64,000 bases of DNA, taken from NCBI GenBank assembly GCA_022606425.2, contig JAHDVF020000418.1, forward strand, positions 558,001-622,000, given 5' to 3'. Position numbers and translations under genes: made by a program. The notes beneath the pieces are model-generated. The model saw only the letters and a program-made list of their open reading frames with translations, searched no databases and was not told the DNA's origin. Position 1 is the first letter of the stretch. Every line of letters starts with the position of its first letter. Source of the DNA: Lepidostoma basale. Lineage: Eukaryota; Arthropoda; Insecta; Trichoptera; Lepidostomatidae. Positions 51,840 through 62,902 of the stretch are shown here, piece after piece.

Positions 51840-51904
51840 CTGGAACAATAAAACAAAAAAACTTATTTAATAAAACAAGAAAAAATTACAATTTAAAATA
51901 GGAA

Positions 51905-52695
51905 CTTGGATCATCCGGCTAACTTTGGCTATTCATTATTCTAACGTCTATAGGAAACATTGTTGGAAATAAAATTCTATTCAATTTCATAAGCCTTAGT
52001 TAAGTCCATAAGACGATTAAAATCCGTCAAAAGGAGTATTCCCCATGACACTTTTAAAACTCTTGTAAATTCCTTCGTTGTGTCACGACTTGACTGTTGT
52101 AATGGAATTTATTAAAACATTCTAAAACAACAATTAAAAAAACTTCAAACTGCGTTCAATGCAGCAGCAAATTTATTAAAGGCATTCTAAAAAAGTCCCA
52201 TATAACACAACTTCTCAAAGAACTTCACTGGCTTAAGAGTCCAGAAAGAATCCAGTATAAACTCTGCTGGACAGTCTTTAAAGCGCTACATGGAATGGCT
52301 CCAAATTATGTATCTGAACTCTGTATAACGGACAGCTTATACAAGGAAATCCACACTTCGCTCGGCGAACTCCTCGGCAATAGGAAGATTAGTTGAGCCA
52401 AAGCGTTGCCCCAGTACAAATTTCGGGGATCGAGCGTTCGCGGTAGCCGGTCCATCAGCTTGGAACAATCTCCCTTCACACCTCAGATGCATAAATGATC
52501 CGACAGATTTCAGATCAAAACTGAAAACCTATCTTTTTCATATTTCATACCCAATTTAAAACTTGCATATTTTGTTCTACTATACTTTTTAACCGATCGC
52601 GAATATTTAGATTTTTAGATTTAAAACACGTCTTAATGCGCCCTTGAGGTGATTACATCACAAAAACGGCACTTTAAAAGTTAGCATATTATTAT
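51905..52695 (+). mobile_element. LINE family C (CR1-like) C-terminus and 3' end
   Basis: Degenerate frames include [47 protein letters not shown] and RSKLKTYLFHISYPI. The 3' end has GCGCCCTTGAGGTGATTACA and an ATT tail. Confidence 0.78.
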
Positions 52696-52696
52696 T

Positions 52697-53590
52697 AAGA
52701 GACAGAGTCAGAAACGATACGGTGAGAGAAAAAACAAAGGTCACTGACATCATCCACCTATAGCAACTCTAAAGTGCCAATGGGCAGGTCACGTAGCCAG
52801 AAACTCTGGCACAAAAATGGACAAGAAGACTGCTGACTTGGAGACTGTGGACGGCAAAGAGAAGTGCAGGGCGATCGCAACTACGGCGGAAAAATGACCC
52901 AAACTGACATGTCAGAATAACCTGGATGCAGTCTGCACAAGAGAATACAGCTCGGTTGGTCTGCATTCGGAAGGCTGGGCAACATCTTCAAGTCGGACAT
53001 GCCACAAAATTTAAAAACAAAAGTGCTGGATCAGTGTGTGTTACAGTGATGACCTATGAAAGCGAGACATGGACGTTATCAAAAGAAGCAATGCACAAAA
53101 TCAAAGTTAACGGGCCATGCAAAGATCGATGTTGGGTATCTCGCTTAGAGACCATATAGTGTGAAGATTAGAAAATGCACTAGGGTCACCGATATAGGTA
53201 TACGCATCGCGAGGATTAAGTGGCAGTGGGCTGGTCATGTGTGTTGACGGGATGATGGAAGATGGAGCCAGAGGGCTACTGAATGGAGGCCAAGGTTGGG
53301 CCGGAGAAGTGTCGGGAGACAGCCAACCAGGTGAAGCGATGATATTGTGAGGACGGCGGGAAGGGCCTGGAGAACACTGGCAAGAGACCCAGAGAGATGG
53401 CGTGTGGGTGGAGAGGCTTAAGTAGTGGATGGAGACAAGCTGAAGAAGAGTCTGCACAAGATAGAGTGGCGGAGGCCTTTGTCCAGGAGTGGACGGAAAT
53501 ATACTAAAGTTCATTTGCCGAGGCCGACACTTAGCCGGCCTCCACGTATTTAAGGATGCTGGGATAATATTGTGAGAAGAAGAAAATCAG
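52697..53590 (+). mobile_element. Two RTE-B fragments in series
   Basis: The first (52697-52975) carries [20 protein letters not shown]; the second (about 52975-53590) carries MTYESETWTLSKEAMHKIKV, then an end with GGCGGAGGCCTTTGTCCAGG and a GAAGAAGAAAA tail. Confidence 0.72.
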
Positions 53591-53594
53591 TTTT

Positions 53595-53915
53595 AGTAAA
53601 ACATACTTGTGGAGATGCTACATCTAACATACAGTAAAAATAGCCGCGATGTTATCAAACCAATATCCAAATATTTTCTACCTGATTTAAGAGCAAAATA
53701 CATAACACCTGTCATGAAGAAGATAAAGATGTTTGTCTTGGTGCGAACATGACTGTCCCGAAATATAAAATTGACAAACAAACTGTGTCATTTCGCTATC
53801 ACGGAGATTGATCGCCTTATCTATGATAAAGATGGTGGCGTGAGAAATATTATATTTCTATTTTAACCATTTTCATATGCAGAGGCGGCCACTTAAATCT
53901 AAGTAACTAACTAAT
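53595..53915. other. Upstream stretch, nothing recognised
   Basis: No supported coding, repeat or regulatory feature is visible. Confidence 0.5.
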
Positions 53916-53924
53916 ATAATATAT

Positions 53925-54026
53925 AATAATAAATTGGATAATTTATAGAGCGCCATTTTTATGAATTACTCATCTCAAGGGCGCTGTAGAAAAAGCTCCG
54001 TTTTATGAACTAGTTAAAAATAAACA
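53925..54026 (-). mobile_element. LINE family C 3' end
   Basis: Antisense AATAATAAATTGGATAATTT and GCGCCATTTTTATGAATTAC match the other family-C ends. A mariner element is inserted just after it. Confidence 0.72.
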
Positions 54027-54028
54027 TA

Positions 54029-54711
54029 TTAGGTAGGGGAAAAAGTAATTTTTTATTTCGCGCCCTTTTCTTTTCAACTAAGTATATCTCGTTCATTATT
54101 GGTCTATGCTGCTGAGTTCTGGTGTAGTGGAGGTGAATGATGCACCACGCTCTGGCAGGCCTGTCGTCGAAAATGTCGATAATATCATAGAAAATATCGA
54201 GAGAGACCGTCATGTTAGCAGTCGTAGCATCACCCAGGAGCTGAATTCTGCCCTCTACTGTGAACAACTCGACCGTTTGAAGCTGGCGATCGAACAGAAG
54301 CGGCCAGCATTGGTGAATAGGAGAGGAATCGTGTTTCATCAGGACAATGTCAGGCCGCATACATCTTTGGTAACGCGCCAGAAGCTCCGGGAGCTCGGAT
54401 GGGAAGTTCTTATGCAGCCACCCTATAGTCCGGATCTGGCACCAAGTGACTACCACCTGTTCCTGTCTAAGGCCAACGCGCTTGGGGGCACAAATTTGGC
54501 CTCAATAGAGGCCTGTGAAAATTGGTTGTCCGGTTTTTTGCCAATAGGGACAAGGGCTTCTACGAGCGGGGCATTATGAAGTTGGATTCTCGTTGGCAAC
54601 AAGTTATCGATCAGAACGGCGTATATTTGACTTAAATCGGATGATTGTAACACTTTTTATAAAGCATTGAAATAAAGCGAAAAATAAAAAATTACTTTTT
54701 CCCCAACCTAA
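54029..54711 (+). mobile_element. Mariner element (D34D), internally deleted
   Basis: TIRs TTAGGTAGGGGAAAAAGTAA and its near-complement bound a 683-bp copy, with TA at 54027-54028 and 54712-54713. A plus-strand frame carries the N-terminal EVNDAPRSGRPVVENVDNII region fused by deletion to the catalytic core RGIVFHQDNVRPHTSLVTRQ and PPYSPDLAPSDYHLF, with 34 residues between the two Asp. Mariners are normally about 1.3 kb; the first catalytic Asp region is missing and a frameshift follows at about 54535. Confidence 0.93.
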
Positions 54712-54904
54712 TATATTTTACTATTGAATTACTTTCTTTAAGATCGCGGTTATTTTGGCATAGTTAACCCAAAAGTTCCGCCAACCAAAGGAATAAATGT
54801 CATCAATATTTTTTTTAATACAGATCGTACATAATAACTTGATTTTAGGGAAATTTCACACTACGCCACTGATCTGTTAAAAAAGATAAAAATAATTCAC
54901 TGCC

Positions 54905-55330
54905 AAGGATACCACAAATAATGCCTTGCTGCCGCACTTTTCTTTCCTGAGATATTTCTCTCGCTTTCTCAACATTCATACATCGTGCCATGCATGCGCG
55001 TCGATTTCTCTGATTCCTCACGTGGCCGACATTCAATATTTGATTTATTTGATCGTGCCACGCTTTCTTCGGTCTTCCTCTGTTTCTAGTTCCATTTACA
55101 TCGTTAACAAATACTTTTTTTTACCATTCATTATTTTCATGTGTCCAAACCATCTTAATGATCCTTTCATTATTTTGTTCATAATACCATCATTCGTACC
55201 GCATTAACTTCTTATATTTCCATTCGATATCATACACAGAGTATCAACACATTCGTCTCAGAGATCTCATTTCTACTGCATTTATTTTACTTTCATCCTT
55301 CTTTTGCCAATTCCATGATTCGCAGCCATG
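54905..55330 (-). mobile_element. RTE-A copy
   Basis: Antisense from CACTTTTCTTTCCTGAGATA to the [13 protein letters not shown] region and SWNWQK. It lacks both the tail and the 5' half. Confidence 0.82.
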
Positions 55331-55540
55331 ATGGTTCTTAACCTCATATAGGAGAAGAACAAGAAGAGGAAGAGATCATAAAAATAAAATCCAGTTAACA
55401 AAAACCGTTTTAAAAAACATACGTAAATTAAATGCAATAAAATATTTATTAAAAAAAACATCAAGATCGAATATTTCATCGTAATTAGGAAGATATAAGT
55501 CTACAAATATTGAATCAAAACAAAAGCATAGAAAAACGAT

Positions 55541-55789
55541 TTAACCCGACGATCGTCGTAAGCACACATGTGCGCTCTACGTAGACGATCGCCATAAGCG
55601 CAGCTGTGCGCGCTTCGCAATATTCGAAAGATGTATTTCAAAATTGATTCCGATTTTCTCACAACGACATTTATGATTTTTTTTAATATTAACAAACCAA
55701 AAAAGATCGATATTTTTCGATAGTTTGGGAGAAAATACGTGGCGTACCGGCGCGCTGTTTCTAAAAACATGTGGCGATGAATGGGTTAA
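55541..55789. mobile_element. Possible piggyBac-type MITE
   Basis: TTAA at 55541-55544 and 55786-55789 flanks CCC...GGG ends, the arrangement of piggyBac-class elements. Inside, two 36-bp units with GACGATCG and GCACACATGTGCGC-like palindromes lie at about 55548-55618. TIR similarity beyond CCC is weak. Confidence 0.4.
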
Positions 55790-55929
55790 AAAATAAATAA
55801 GAACGGGGATCGAAATAATGTTAAATGCAGTAGGTACGTATTTAATATTGCAATCCGGGGTACCTACCCGCCCATCAACGCAAAAAAAAAAGCATCATCG
55901 ATGAAAACGATACGGTAGGCACTCCTCGC

Positions 55930-56655
55930 TAAATTTATATGGGAATTATTTTAACTGCGTTAACTACCTACTTCGATGTATCCAAATCTGTAGGTTTGAA
56001 TATGAACCTGAGAAAGACCAAGGTGATGGGCACGGAAAGGCTTCAAATCAACGTGGACGGCAACAGAATCGAGAATGTCCAAGAATACACATACCTGGGA
56101 CACAATATTCGATTGGGCCGAGATAACCAAACCGCAGAGCTCAAGAGAAGAATTGGACTAAGCTGGGCAGCTTTCGAAAAATGGTTTTCATCCTTAAAAA
56201 CCGGAAAATACGGATCAACCTGAAACGAAAAGTCTATGAAGCCTGCGTTCTGCCAGTTGGTATTTATGGTCTTGAAACTGTAACACTGTCCAAACAAAGT
56301 GCCGAGAAACTACGAGTGACCCAAAGAGCCATGTTAGGAATAAGCCTAAGAGACAGAGTCAGAAACGATACGGTGATAGAAAAAACAAAGGTCACTGACA
56401 TCATCCACCGGGTGGCGACTCTAAAATGGCAATGGGTAGGTCACGTAGCCAGAAGCTCAGAAGAAAAATGGAGACTTGGAGACCGTGGACGGCAAAGAGA
56501 AGTGCAGGGCGACCGCAACTACGATGGAGGGTGACCTGAACAGACACGTCGGAATAACCTGGATGCAGTCTGCACAAGACAGAGTGACGTGGAAGCGAAT
56601 GGAGGAGGCCTTTGTTCAGGAGTGGACGGGAATAGGCTGAGGAAAAAGAAGAAGT
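55930..56655 (+). mobile_element. RTE-B copy
   Basis: SVGLNMNLRKTKVMGTERLQ and IENVQEYTYLGHNIRLGRDN are followed, after a shift near 56223, by [40 protein letters not shown] and [20 protein letters not shown]. The order matches RTE-clade C-termini. A GAAGAAG tail ends it. Confidence 0.85.
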
Positions 56656-56832
56656 ACCTAATTATAAATGCATAAAAGCATCCGGGAAGATAATTAGAAA
56701 AACTCAGGTAGGTTCCTATTCACTCTCAAAGGCCAATTAGACATATATACCCCACCCACTTTATTGGAAAAAAACATGGTACGAATCGGATTTCCAATTG
56801 GATTCCACTTATTGTCCAACTCGAACGTAAAC

Positions 56833-56935
56833 AAAAGTAACTAACTAACCATCACCCCGTCTCTCCGAAGGGGTAGGCAGAAATAATGGACTGACACACT
56901 TTTATTTTCTGACATTCTACTCTCAATTTCTCAAC
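56833..56935 (-). mobile_element. RTE-A 3' end
   Basis: Antisense tail AACTAACTAACC and about 90 bases of the 3' end. Confidence 0.75.
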
Positions 56936-58165
56936 AGGGAATATGGTAGCTATACGTGACTCTATCCCATGACATTTCTTTTTAGGAATGCTTTGGGAGA
57001 GGCCTACATTCAGCAGTGGATGACAGACGGCTGATGATGAATGCTTGGGACCAACTCTCTGCAGCTTCGAAGAGATGGGCATCTCACATAACCAATTTCT
57101 TAAGATTACTCAGGGGATATTTCGAGAACTCGGCCGTGCTGGAGGATGTTTGGCTTTTTGTCCCTGATAGATATGTCCGACAGCGACAGTATAGATGGTT
57201 TTACCTACCGGCCGCTAGAACCAGCCTGCCTCTGGTGACACCGATGGGAAGAGCAATAAATCTGCTGAATGCGGTCTATTCGGAGATCGACGTCTTTCGT
57301 ATTAGTGAAAGTACGTTCAGAAGGTAAATACTCTTGTCTTCTTAATGTCAAACCATCTCTCATGCGTTTCTGGTATTATACTATAAACAATATCATTTTA
57401 CCTTTAAGAATGTATGACGGATTAGGACATAAGTGACAACGGTGAGAAATTAGAGCAAGTTACCGAATTTGTTTATCTGGGAAGCATGTTTACAAGAGAT
57501 GGAAGAATGGAGAGAGATATCGGAAGAAGGGTTGGAGCTGAAAACAAAATAAATGGTGCACTCAACGTCATTACCGCAAATAGAAATATATCGACTGAAG
57601 CAAAGATGGCAGTGCACAGTGGAGTTCTATTCCCGACCCTTATTTATGGAAATGAAGCTTGGAATTGGCGAAGAAGGATGAAAGTAGGATAAATGCCGTA
57701 GAAATGAGGTCACTAAGAAGAATGTGCGGAAAAACAATGTATGATAGAATATCAAATGATGAAGTAAGAAAGGAATGTAAGGCGGATAAATGTGTGATAA
57801 ATAAAATCAATAAAGGGTCACTAAGATGAGGGAAGAATGGTTAAAAAGAATAATACAAGTAGTGTGAATGGAAAAAGAAGTCGAGGAAGGCCGAGGAATA
57901 CTGGCATGACCAAATTAATCAATCCTACTTAAAGGCGGCCATGTTCGAAGCAGAAACAATCAGCGAGCGTGCATGTCACGATCTGTGAATGTAGAAGATG
58001 CGCGAGAGTTATGTCAGGATAGAACATTGTGGTGATCCATCTTCTCTGCCTACCCCTCCGGAGAAACGGCGTGGTGGTTAGTTAGTTAGTTACTATGTTC
58101 TCAATAGATGCCTTAAACCTTAATTTTGTAATGTCTATTGATGAAATAAACTAATTTGATTTGAA
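56936..58165 (+). mobile_element. LINE family B 3' portion split by RTE-A
   Basis: The sense frame includes [20 protein letters not shown] and RTSLPLVTPMGRAINLLNAV to about 57400. After the RTE-A insertion the tail region resumes at 58095 (GTTCTCAATAGATGCCTTAA) and ends ATTTGATTTGAA. Confidence 0.8.
57405..58092 (+). mobile_element. RTE-A copy inserted in family B
   Basis: [40 protein letters not shown] and later pieces to SAYPSGETA are spread over three frames. The (TTAG)n tail is at 58077-58091. Confidence 0.85.
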
Positions 58166-58229
58166 CATTCATACACATGTAATGCACACACGTCGATTTC
58201 TGCGACTCCTCATGTGGCAGGCAATAAAT

Positions 58230-58540
58230 ATGATAAAATAGCGTAGCGATATACCATAGGTAAACATTTAAAGAAACAAATGGTTAGTTTATTAGTTAAA
58301 TATGCATTCTTTTCTTATGAAACAGGGAAAAACGTATTGTTTGGTTTCACACAGGAAAATTCACATCGAATTTCCTTGTAGAGCGTTCTGGAAAAAACTA
58401 TAAAAGTGAAAACATGTTTGCATATTCTATTAACACCTGCAGAATGGATTTCAGAACGCTAACTCTGGCATGGGCACAAAAAATTATCTTGAATAATTCT
58501 TCCATGAGTAGGAACACACCGTTTAAACTATTATAGAAAA
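58230..58540. other. Stretch without recognised feature
   Basis: Apart from a short RTE-A remnant at 58165-58225 just before it, nothing could be supported here. Confidence 0.5.
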
Positions 58541-58541
58541 A

Positions 58542-59230
58542 CTAACTAACCATCATGCCGTCTCCCCGAAGGGGTAGGCAGAAAGAATGGACTGCCACAC
58601 TTTTGTTTCCTGACATATTTCTCTCGCTTCCTTAACATTCATACATCGTGTCTTGCACGGGCGTCGATTTCTCTGACTCCTTACGTGGCCGACATTCAAT
58701 ATTCGATTTATTTGATCGTGTCACGTTTTCCTCGGTCTTCCGATTCTATTTCTAGTTCCATTTACATCTTTAGCATATAATTTTTTTACCATTCTTTCTT
58801 CCACATGTCCAAACCATCTTAATGATCCATTCATTATTTTGTTCATAACACCATCATGCGCACCGCATTCACTTATTATATTTTCATTCGACACTCTATC
58901 ACACACAGAGTATCCACACATTCGTCTAAGAGATCTCATTTCTACTGCATTTATTCTACTTTCATCCTTATCTTGCCATTTCCATGCTTCGCTTCCGTAC
59001 ATAAGGGTCGGTAGAAGAACACCATTGTGCACTGCCATTCTAGCTTTTTTGGATAGGTTTTTGTTTGCGATGACACCTTTAAGTGCACCATTCACTTTGT
59101 TGCCTGCCCCAACCCTTCTTTCAATATCCCTCTCCACTGTAAACATACTACCTAAATACACGAACTCATCTACTTGCTCCAAATTTTCACCATTCACCCT
59201 AATGTTGCAGACTGTCATGATTTCTTGACT
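58542..59230 (-). mobile_element. RTE-A copy
   Basis: Antisense tail AACTAACCATCATGCCG, then a minus-strand frame open for 170 codons ([57 protein letters not shown]). A deletion removes the MERMxx part before EERMV. Confidence 0.9.
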
Positions 59231-59460
59231 CAATGACCTAATAATGCCTAAGAAGACATTTGATAATGCCTTAGAATGACATATGATAATGCCTTAGAAG
59301 GGCGAAACATGTCATTCCCATAAAATATAATAAAACTTCTAGAAAACTGACGTTTTCATTCGTATTAACATTTTAACCATTTTTCTCTCGTCCATTTGTT
59401 ACATATGTCCAAACCCTCAGTGATCCTTTTTTAATTTTACTTATGATGTAATCAAAATAA
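59231..59460. repeat. K-MITE half and RTE-A remnant
   Basis: 59231-59365 holds K-MITE sequence (CATTTGATAATGCCTTAGAA, ACGTTTTCATTCGTATTAAC). 59366-59460 is antisense RTE-A (ACATATGTCCAAACCCTCAG). Confidence 0.7.
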
Positions 59461-59735
59461 ATATACAGTAGCTAAATTGTCTCATAAACGAAAAATAGTT
59501 GTCTTTCGCCTAGCTAGGGCATTATCAAACGTGTCGGGAATCAAACGCGTATCTGTTTGAGTTAATGGAGCAGAATAAGATAATTGATATGCTGTATTAT
59601 GCAAATTGTTAAAAAACATAAATATATAACTCATAAAATATAATAAATAAAAGTTCTAGTTATGAATTTCTTCATTGCACACTCATGATAACTCAATTCG
59701 CGTGGGAAAATACATTTTAGTTCACAAACACTTCT

Positions 59736-60380
59736 GGGAACTATGTTTACAAGAGACGGAAAAATGGAGAAAGACATCGAAAGAAGGGTTGGTGCTGGGA
59801 ATAAAATAAATGGCGCACTCAAAGTCATTATTGCAAATAGAAATATATCCACAGAAGCAAAGATGGCAGTACACCATGGAGTTCTAGTGCCCACCCTCAT
59901 GTATGGAAGTGAAACTTGGAGCTGGCAAAAGAAGGCTGAAAGCAGGATAAACGCCGTAGAAATGAGATCACTAAGAAGAATGTGCGGGAAAACGTTGTAC
60001 GATAGAATACCGAATGATAAAATAAGAAAGACATGTAAGACAGATGACTACATCATGTATAAAATTAAAAAAGGATCCCTGAGATAGTTTGGACATATGG
60101 AACGAATGGATGAGAGTAGAATGGTTAAAAAGTTGTACACAAACAGCATGAGTGGAAAAAGAAGCCGAGGACGACCGAGGAAAACATGGCATGACCAAAT
60201 TAATCAATTACTAAAAGGCGGCCACATTCGAAGTCGGAACAATCGAAGTGCGTGCATGGTACGATGTATGAATGTAGAGGAAGCCCGAGAGGTATGCCAG
60301 GACAGAGCATTGTGGCGATCCATCCTCTCTGCCTACCCCTCCGGAGAAATGGCGTAATGGTTAGTTAGTTAGTTAGTTAA
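59736..60380 (+). mobile_element. RTE-A copy
   Basis: The frame [24 protein letters not shown] start, [20 protein letters not shown] and [20 protein letters not shown] to SAYPSGEMA is open except for one nonsense codon at 60085. The (TTAG)n tail is at 60358-60378. Confidence 0.9.
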
Positions 60381-60389
60381 CACTTTTTT

Positions 60390-61245
60390 TTATATTATAT
60401 GTTTATTGTTTCTTGAACAGTGATGTAAAACTCCATATTAAATAATTAATTCGAATGAAAACGTATGTTTTATGCAAGTTTTATTACATTTTATGTGAAT
60501 GGTATGTTTTGTCTGTCTAAGGCATTATCAAATGTCTTTAGAAATGCCTACAACATTTGATAATGTCTTAGACAGGCGGAATATGTCATTCACATAAACA
60601 TAATAAAACTTCTAGAAAACAGACGTTTTCATTCGTATTAACTATTTAATATAGAGTTTTACATCATTGTTTAATAAACAAAAAATGCTATATTCAATTT
60701 ATTGTTTCTTGAACAATGATGTAAAACTCCATATTAAATAATTAATACCTACGAATGAAAACGTCAGTTTTCTAGAAGTTTTATTATATTTTATGGGAAT
60801 GACATGTTTCGCCCTTCTAAGGCATTATCAAATGATGATGATATCGAATGAAAACGTCTGTTTTATTATATTTTATGAGAATGATATGTTTCGCCTGTCT
60901 AAGGCATTATGAAATGTCTTTGGTAATGCTTACATCTGATAATGCCTTGGACAAGTGGGATATGTCATTTACATAAAACATAATAAAACTTCTAGAAAAC
61001 AGGCGTTTTCATTCGTAAAAAATATTTAATATGGAGTTTTACATCACTGTTTAATAAACAAAAAATATAATATTAAATAATCAATACGATTGAAAACGTC
61101 TGTTTTATTATATTTTATGAGAATGACATGTTTCGCCTTGCTAAGGCATTAGACATCAATGCCTTTGACAGGCCAAACATGTCATTCCCATAAAATATAA
61201 TAAAACTTCTACTAAACCGGCGTCTTCATTTGTTTTGATAATTTT
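60390..61245. repeat. Cluster of K-family foldback MITEs
   Basis: One complete unit at about 60399-60690 folds back on itself with arms of about 130 bp (arm landmarks: TTGTTTCTTGAAC, GAAAACGT, ATAATAAAACTTCTAGAAAA, GGCATTATCAAATG). Two more, partly deleted and overlapping, follow to 61245. Confidence 0.85.
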
Positions 61246-61560
61246 ATGCGATTTAATATTGACGTTCAATATATGTTATAACACTATAAAACGTTAAGAA
61301 AACAAATGTTTTCATCAATATAATATAGTTTACACGAAACAAATTTAGAACGCGTATATTTATAAGTCGGCGAGTATTTTAAATTCGACAAGCGAAAATG
61401 TAAACATTGCATTCGTACAAATTTCGAAAGCCAAAAAACTTGTAAAAATCTCGTTCAAATTTCACTTTTAAACACTTAAACCTTTCGGATATCACGCACG
61501 CACATAACAGTAGCACATTTTCGGGTATTTTCGAATTAAAAAAAGCGAAAGTTATAGAAA
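61246..61560. other. Repeat-poor upstream stretch
   Basis: No transposon or coding frame is recognised. Together with 61560-61960 it is the longest repeat-free stretch outside the exons in this half of the window. Confidence 0.5.
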
Positions 61561-61575
61561 TGATAGTGACATAAC

Positions 61576-61619
61576 CTCTCCAGAAATCCGTCGGAAGTAA
61601 TCCCGCATCTTGTAAACAT
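61576..61619 (-). CDS. ACC: Candidate initiator exon of ACC
   Basis: The minus strand has an ATG at 61619 followed by MFTRCGITSDGFLE and two bases AG, then GTTATG. Joined to exon 1 at 51839, the split codon becomes AGG (Arg), which restores the conserved R before PSMSQ in the correct phase. The sequence lies in repeat-poor, CpG-containing DNA, unlike the surroundings. The donor GTTATG is weak, and insect ACC N-termini are variable, so this is a proposal only. On the plus strand an overlapping ATG at 61618 opens a short frame (MAFVFIVNS), so an unrelated gene start is also possible. Confidence 0.35.
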
Positions 61620-61639
61620 GGCGTTTGTTTTTATCGTTA

Positions 61640-61960
61640 ACAGCCGCTGTATAAGTAAGTCACAGATCGCTCCGGCCCGGCTAGGTGTGCACTGAAACAA
61701 CTCCGATATGCCTTAATTCTCGTTTGCAGATAAAAACGAAAAAAATAATAATAAAGAGTCGGCATTCTGTCACTCCGGGGGAAAGAGCGCGAACCGGTGT
61801 ACACGGACGAAATTCATAAAAGGAAAAGTGTTCTCGAACTGCGCTTTAGGGATGGGCCCGCCCGTTCGCGCGGTCGAAACAGTTCGATTTATATTAAGAA
61901 CCGAGAAAACGCATCGCTCATATAATATGCAAAAATGCAAGCGTAATAGAATTTCGAATA
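61640..61960 (-). promoter_or_regulatory. Candidate promoter/5' UTR region for ACC
   Basis: This stretch is richer in G+C and CpG than its neighbours and I see no transposon in it. On the minus strand a TCAGT arthropod-type initiator element lies at 61691-61695, about 75 bases upstream of the candidate ATG. No clear TATA box or downstream promoter element was found. The case rests on composition and position only. Confidence 0.35.
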
Positions 61961-61979
61961 AACGGTTTCTTCATCTTCT

Positions 61980-62900
61980 TCAAGATTAGTTAAGCCGAAG
62001 CGTGGGCCTAGTATAAATTTCGGGGATCGAGCCAGCTTGGAACAATCTGCCTTCATATCTTAGATTCATAAATGATCTAACAGATTACTGATTTAAGCTA
62101 AAAACCCATATTTTTCATATTTTTTTAACGAATTTTTAAACTTGTATATTATATTCTATTATACTCTCTAACCTTATCCTTAAATGACAGAATGCTGGAA
62201 CAGGTTGCTAAATTTAGATATCTGGGAGTGGATCTGTTCAGCCAAAATGATCTTGTAGGTGAAATAATAGGACAAGTCAACAAGGCTTCGGCGGTATCAG
62301 GTTGTCTCAAGGATATAATGTGGAAAAACAAGTATATGAGAATTGACAGTAAGGTCAGAATATATAAAACCTTCGTAAGGCCTATACTGACATATAGCAT
62401 TGAGACCAGAGCGGATACCACAATAACAAAGGCTAAAGTACGGGTGGCAGAGATGAGGACGCTGAGGATGATAGCAGAAAGGACTATTCGAGATAGGGTG
62501 TGGAACACGCCTATCCGCGAGATCTGCAAGGTGGAAGATGTCGTGAGATGGGGCAGACAACGCAGAAGATACTGGAATGCGCACGTGCAGAGGATGGATA
62601 CCACCAGAATCCCACACGCTGTGGCGCATCAGATTCCTGCCGGCTGCCGTCCCCCCGGAAGACCGCCGAAGAGATGGAGAGATAGTTGGGAGTCAACCTC
62701 CCAAAAAGGGCCAGCCTGATTTCAGGAACATACCAAAGGTCTATAAGGAGAAGAAGAAGAAAATACTTTCTAACCAATTGCGAATATCAGATGCAGCGTT
62801 CATATTTAGATTTTTTAATGTAAAACACGTCTTAATGCGCCCTTGAGGTGATTACATCACAAAAACGGCGCTTTAAAAGTTAGCATATTATTATTATTAT
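61980..62900 (+). mobile_element. LINE family C 3' portion split by LINE E
   Basis: Family C runs from AGATTAGTTAAGCCGAAGCG to 62173 and again from 62763 to its (ATT)n tail (62880-62900). The empty site is visible in 51905-52695. Confidence 0.8.
62174..62762 (+). mobile_element. LINE family E copy with 13-bp target duplication
   Basis: The frame MLEQVAKFRYLGVDLFSQND, KVRIYKTFVRPILTYSIETR and [20 protein letters not shown] runs 175 codons to a stop, then a GAAGAAGAAGAAAA tail. ATACTCTCTAACC (62161-62173) and ATACTTTCTAACC (62763-62775) flank it with one mismatch. Confidence 0.9.
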
Positions 62901-62902
62901 TT

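Noticed and set aside
48947..49180. Tyrosine-run protein at 49000
   Set aside because: The run comes from an (AAT)n microsatellite between transposon pieces.
61618..61660. Plus-strand ATG (MAFVFIVNS) as the start of a divergent gene
   Set aside because: The frame is short and no downstream exon on the plus strand could be recognised; kept only as an alternative for the promoter-like region.
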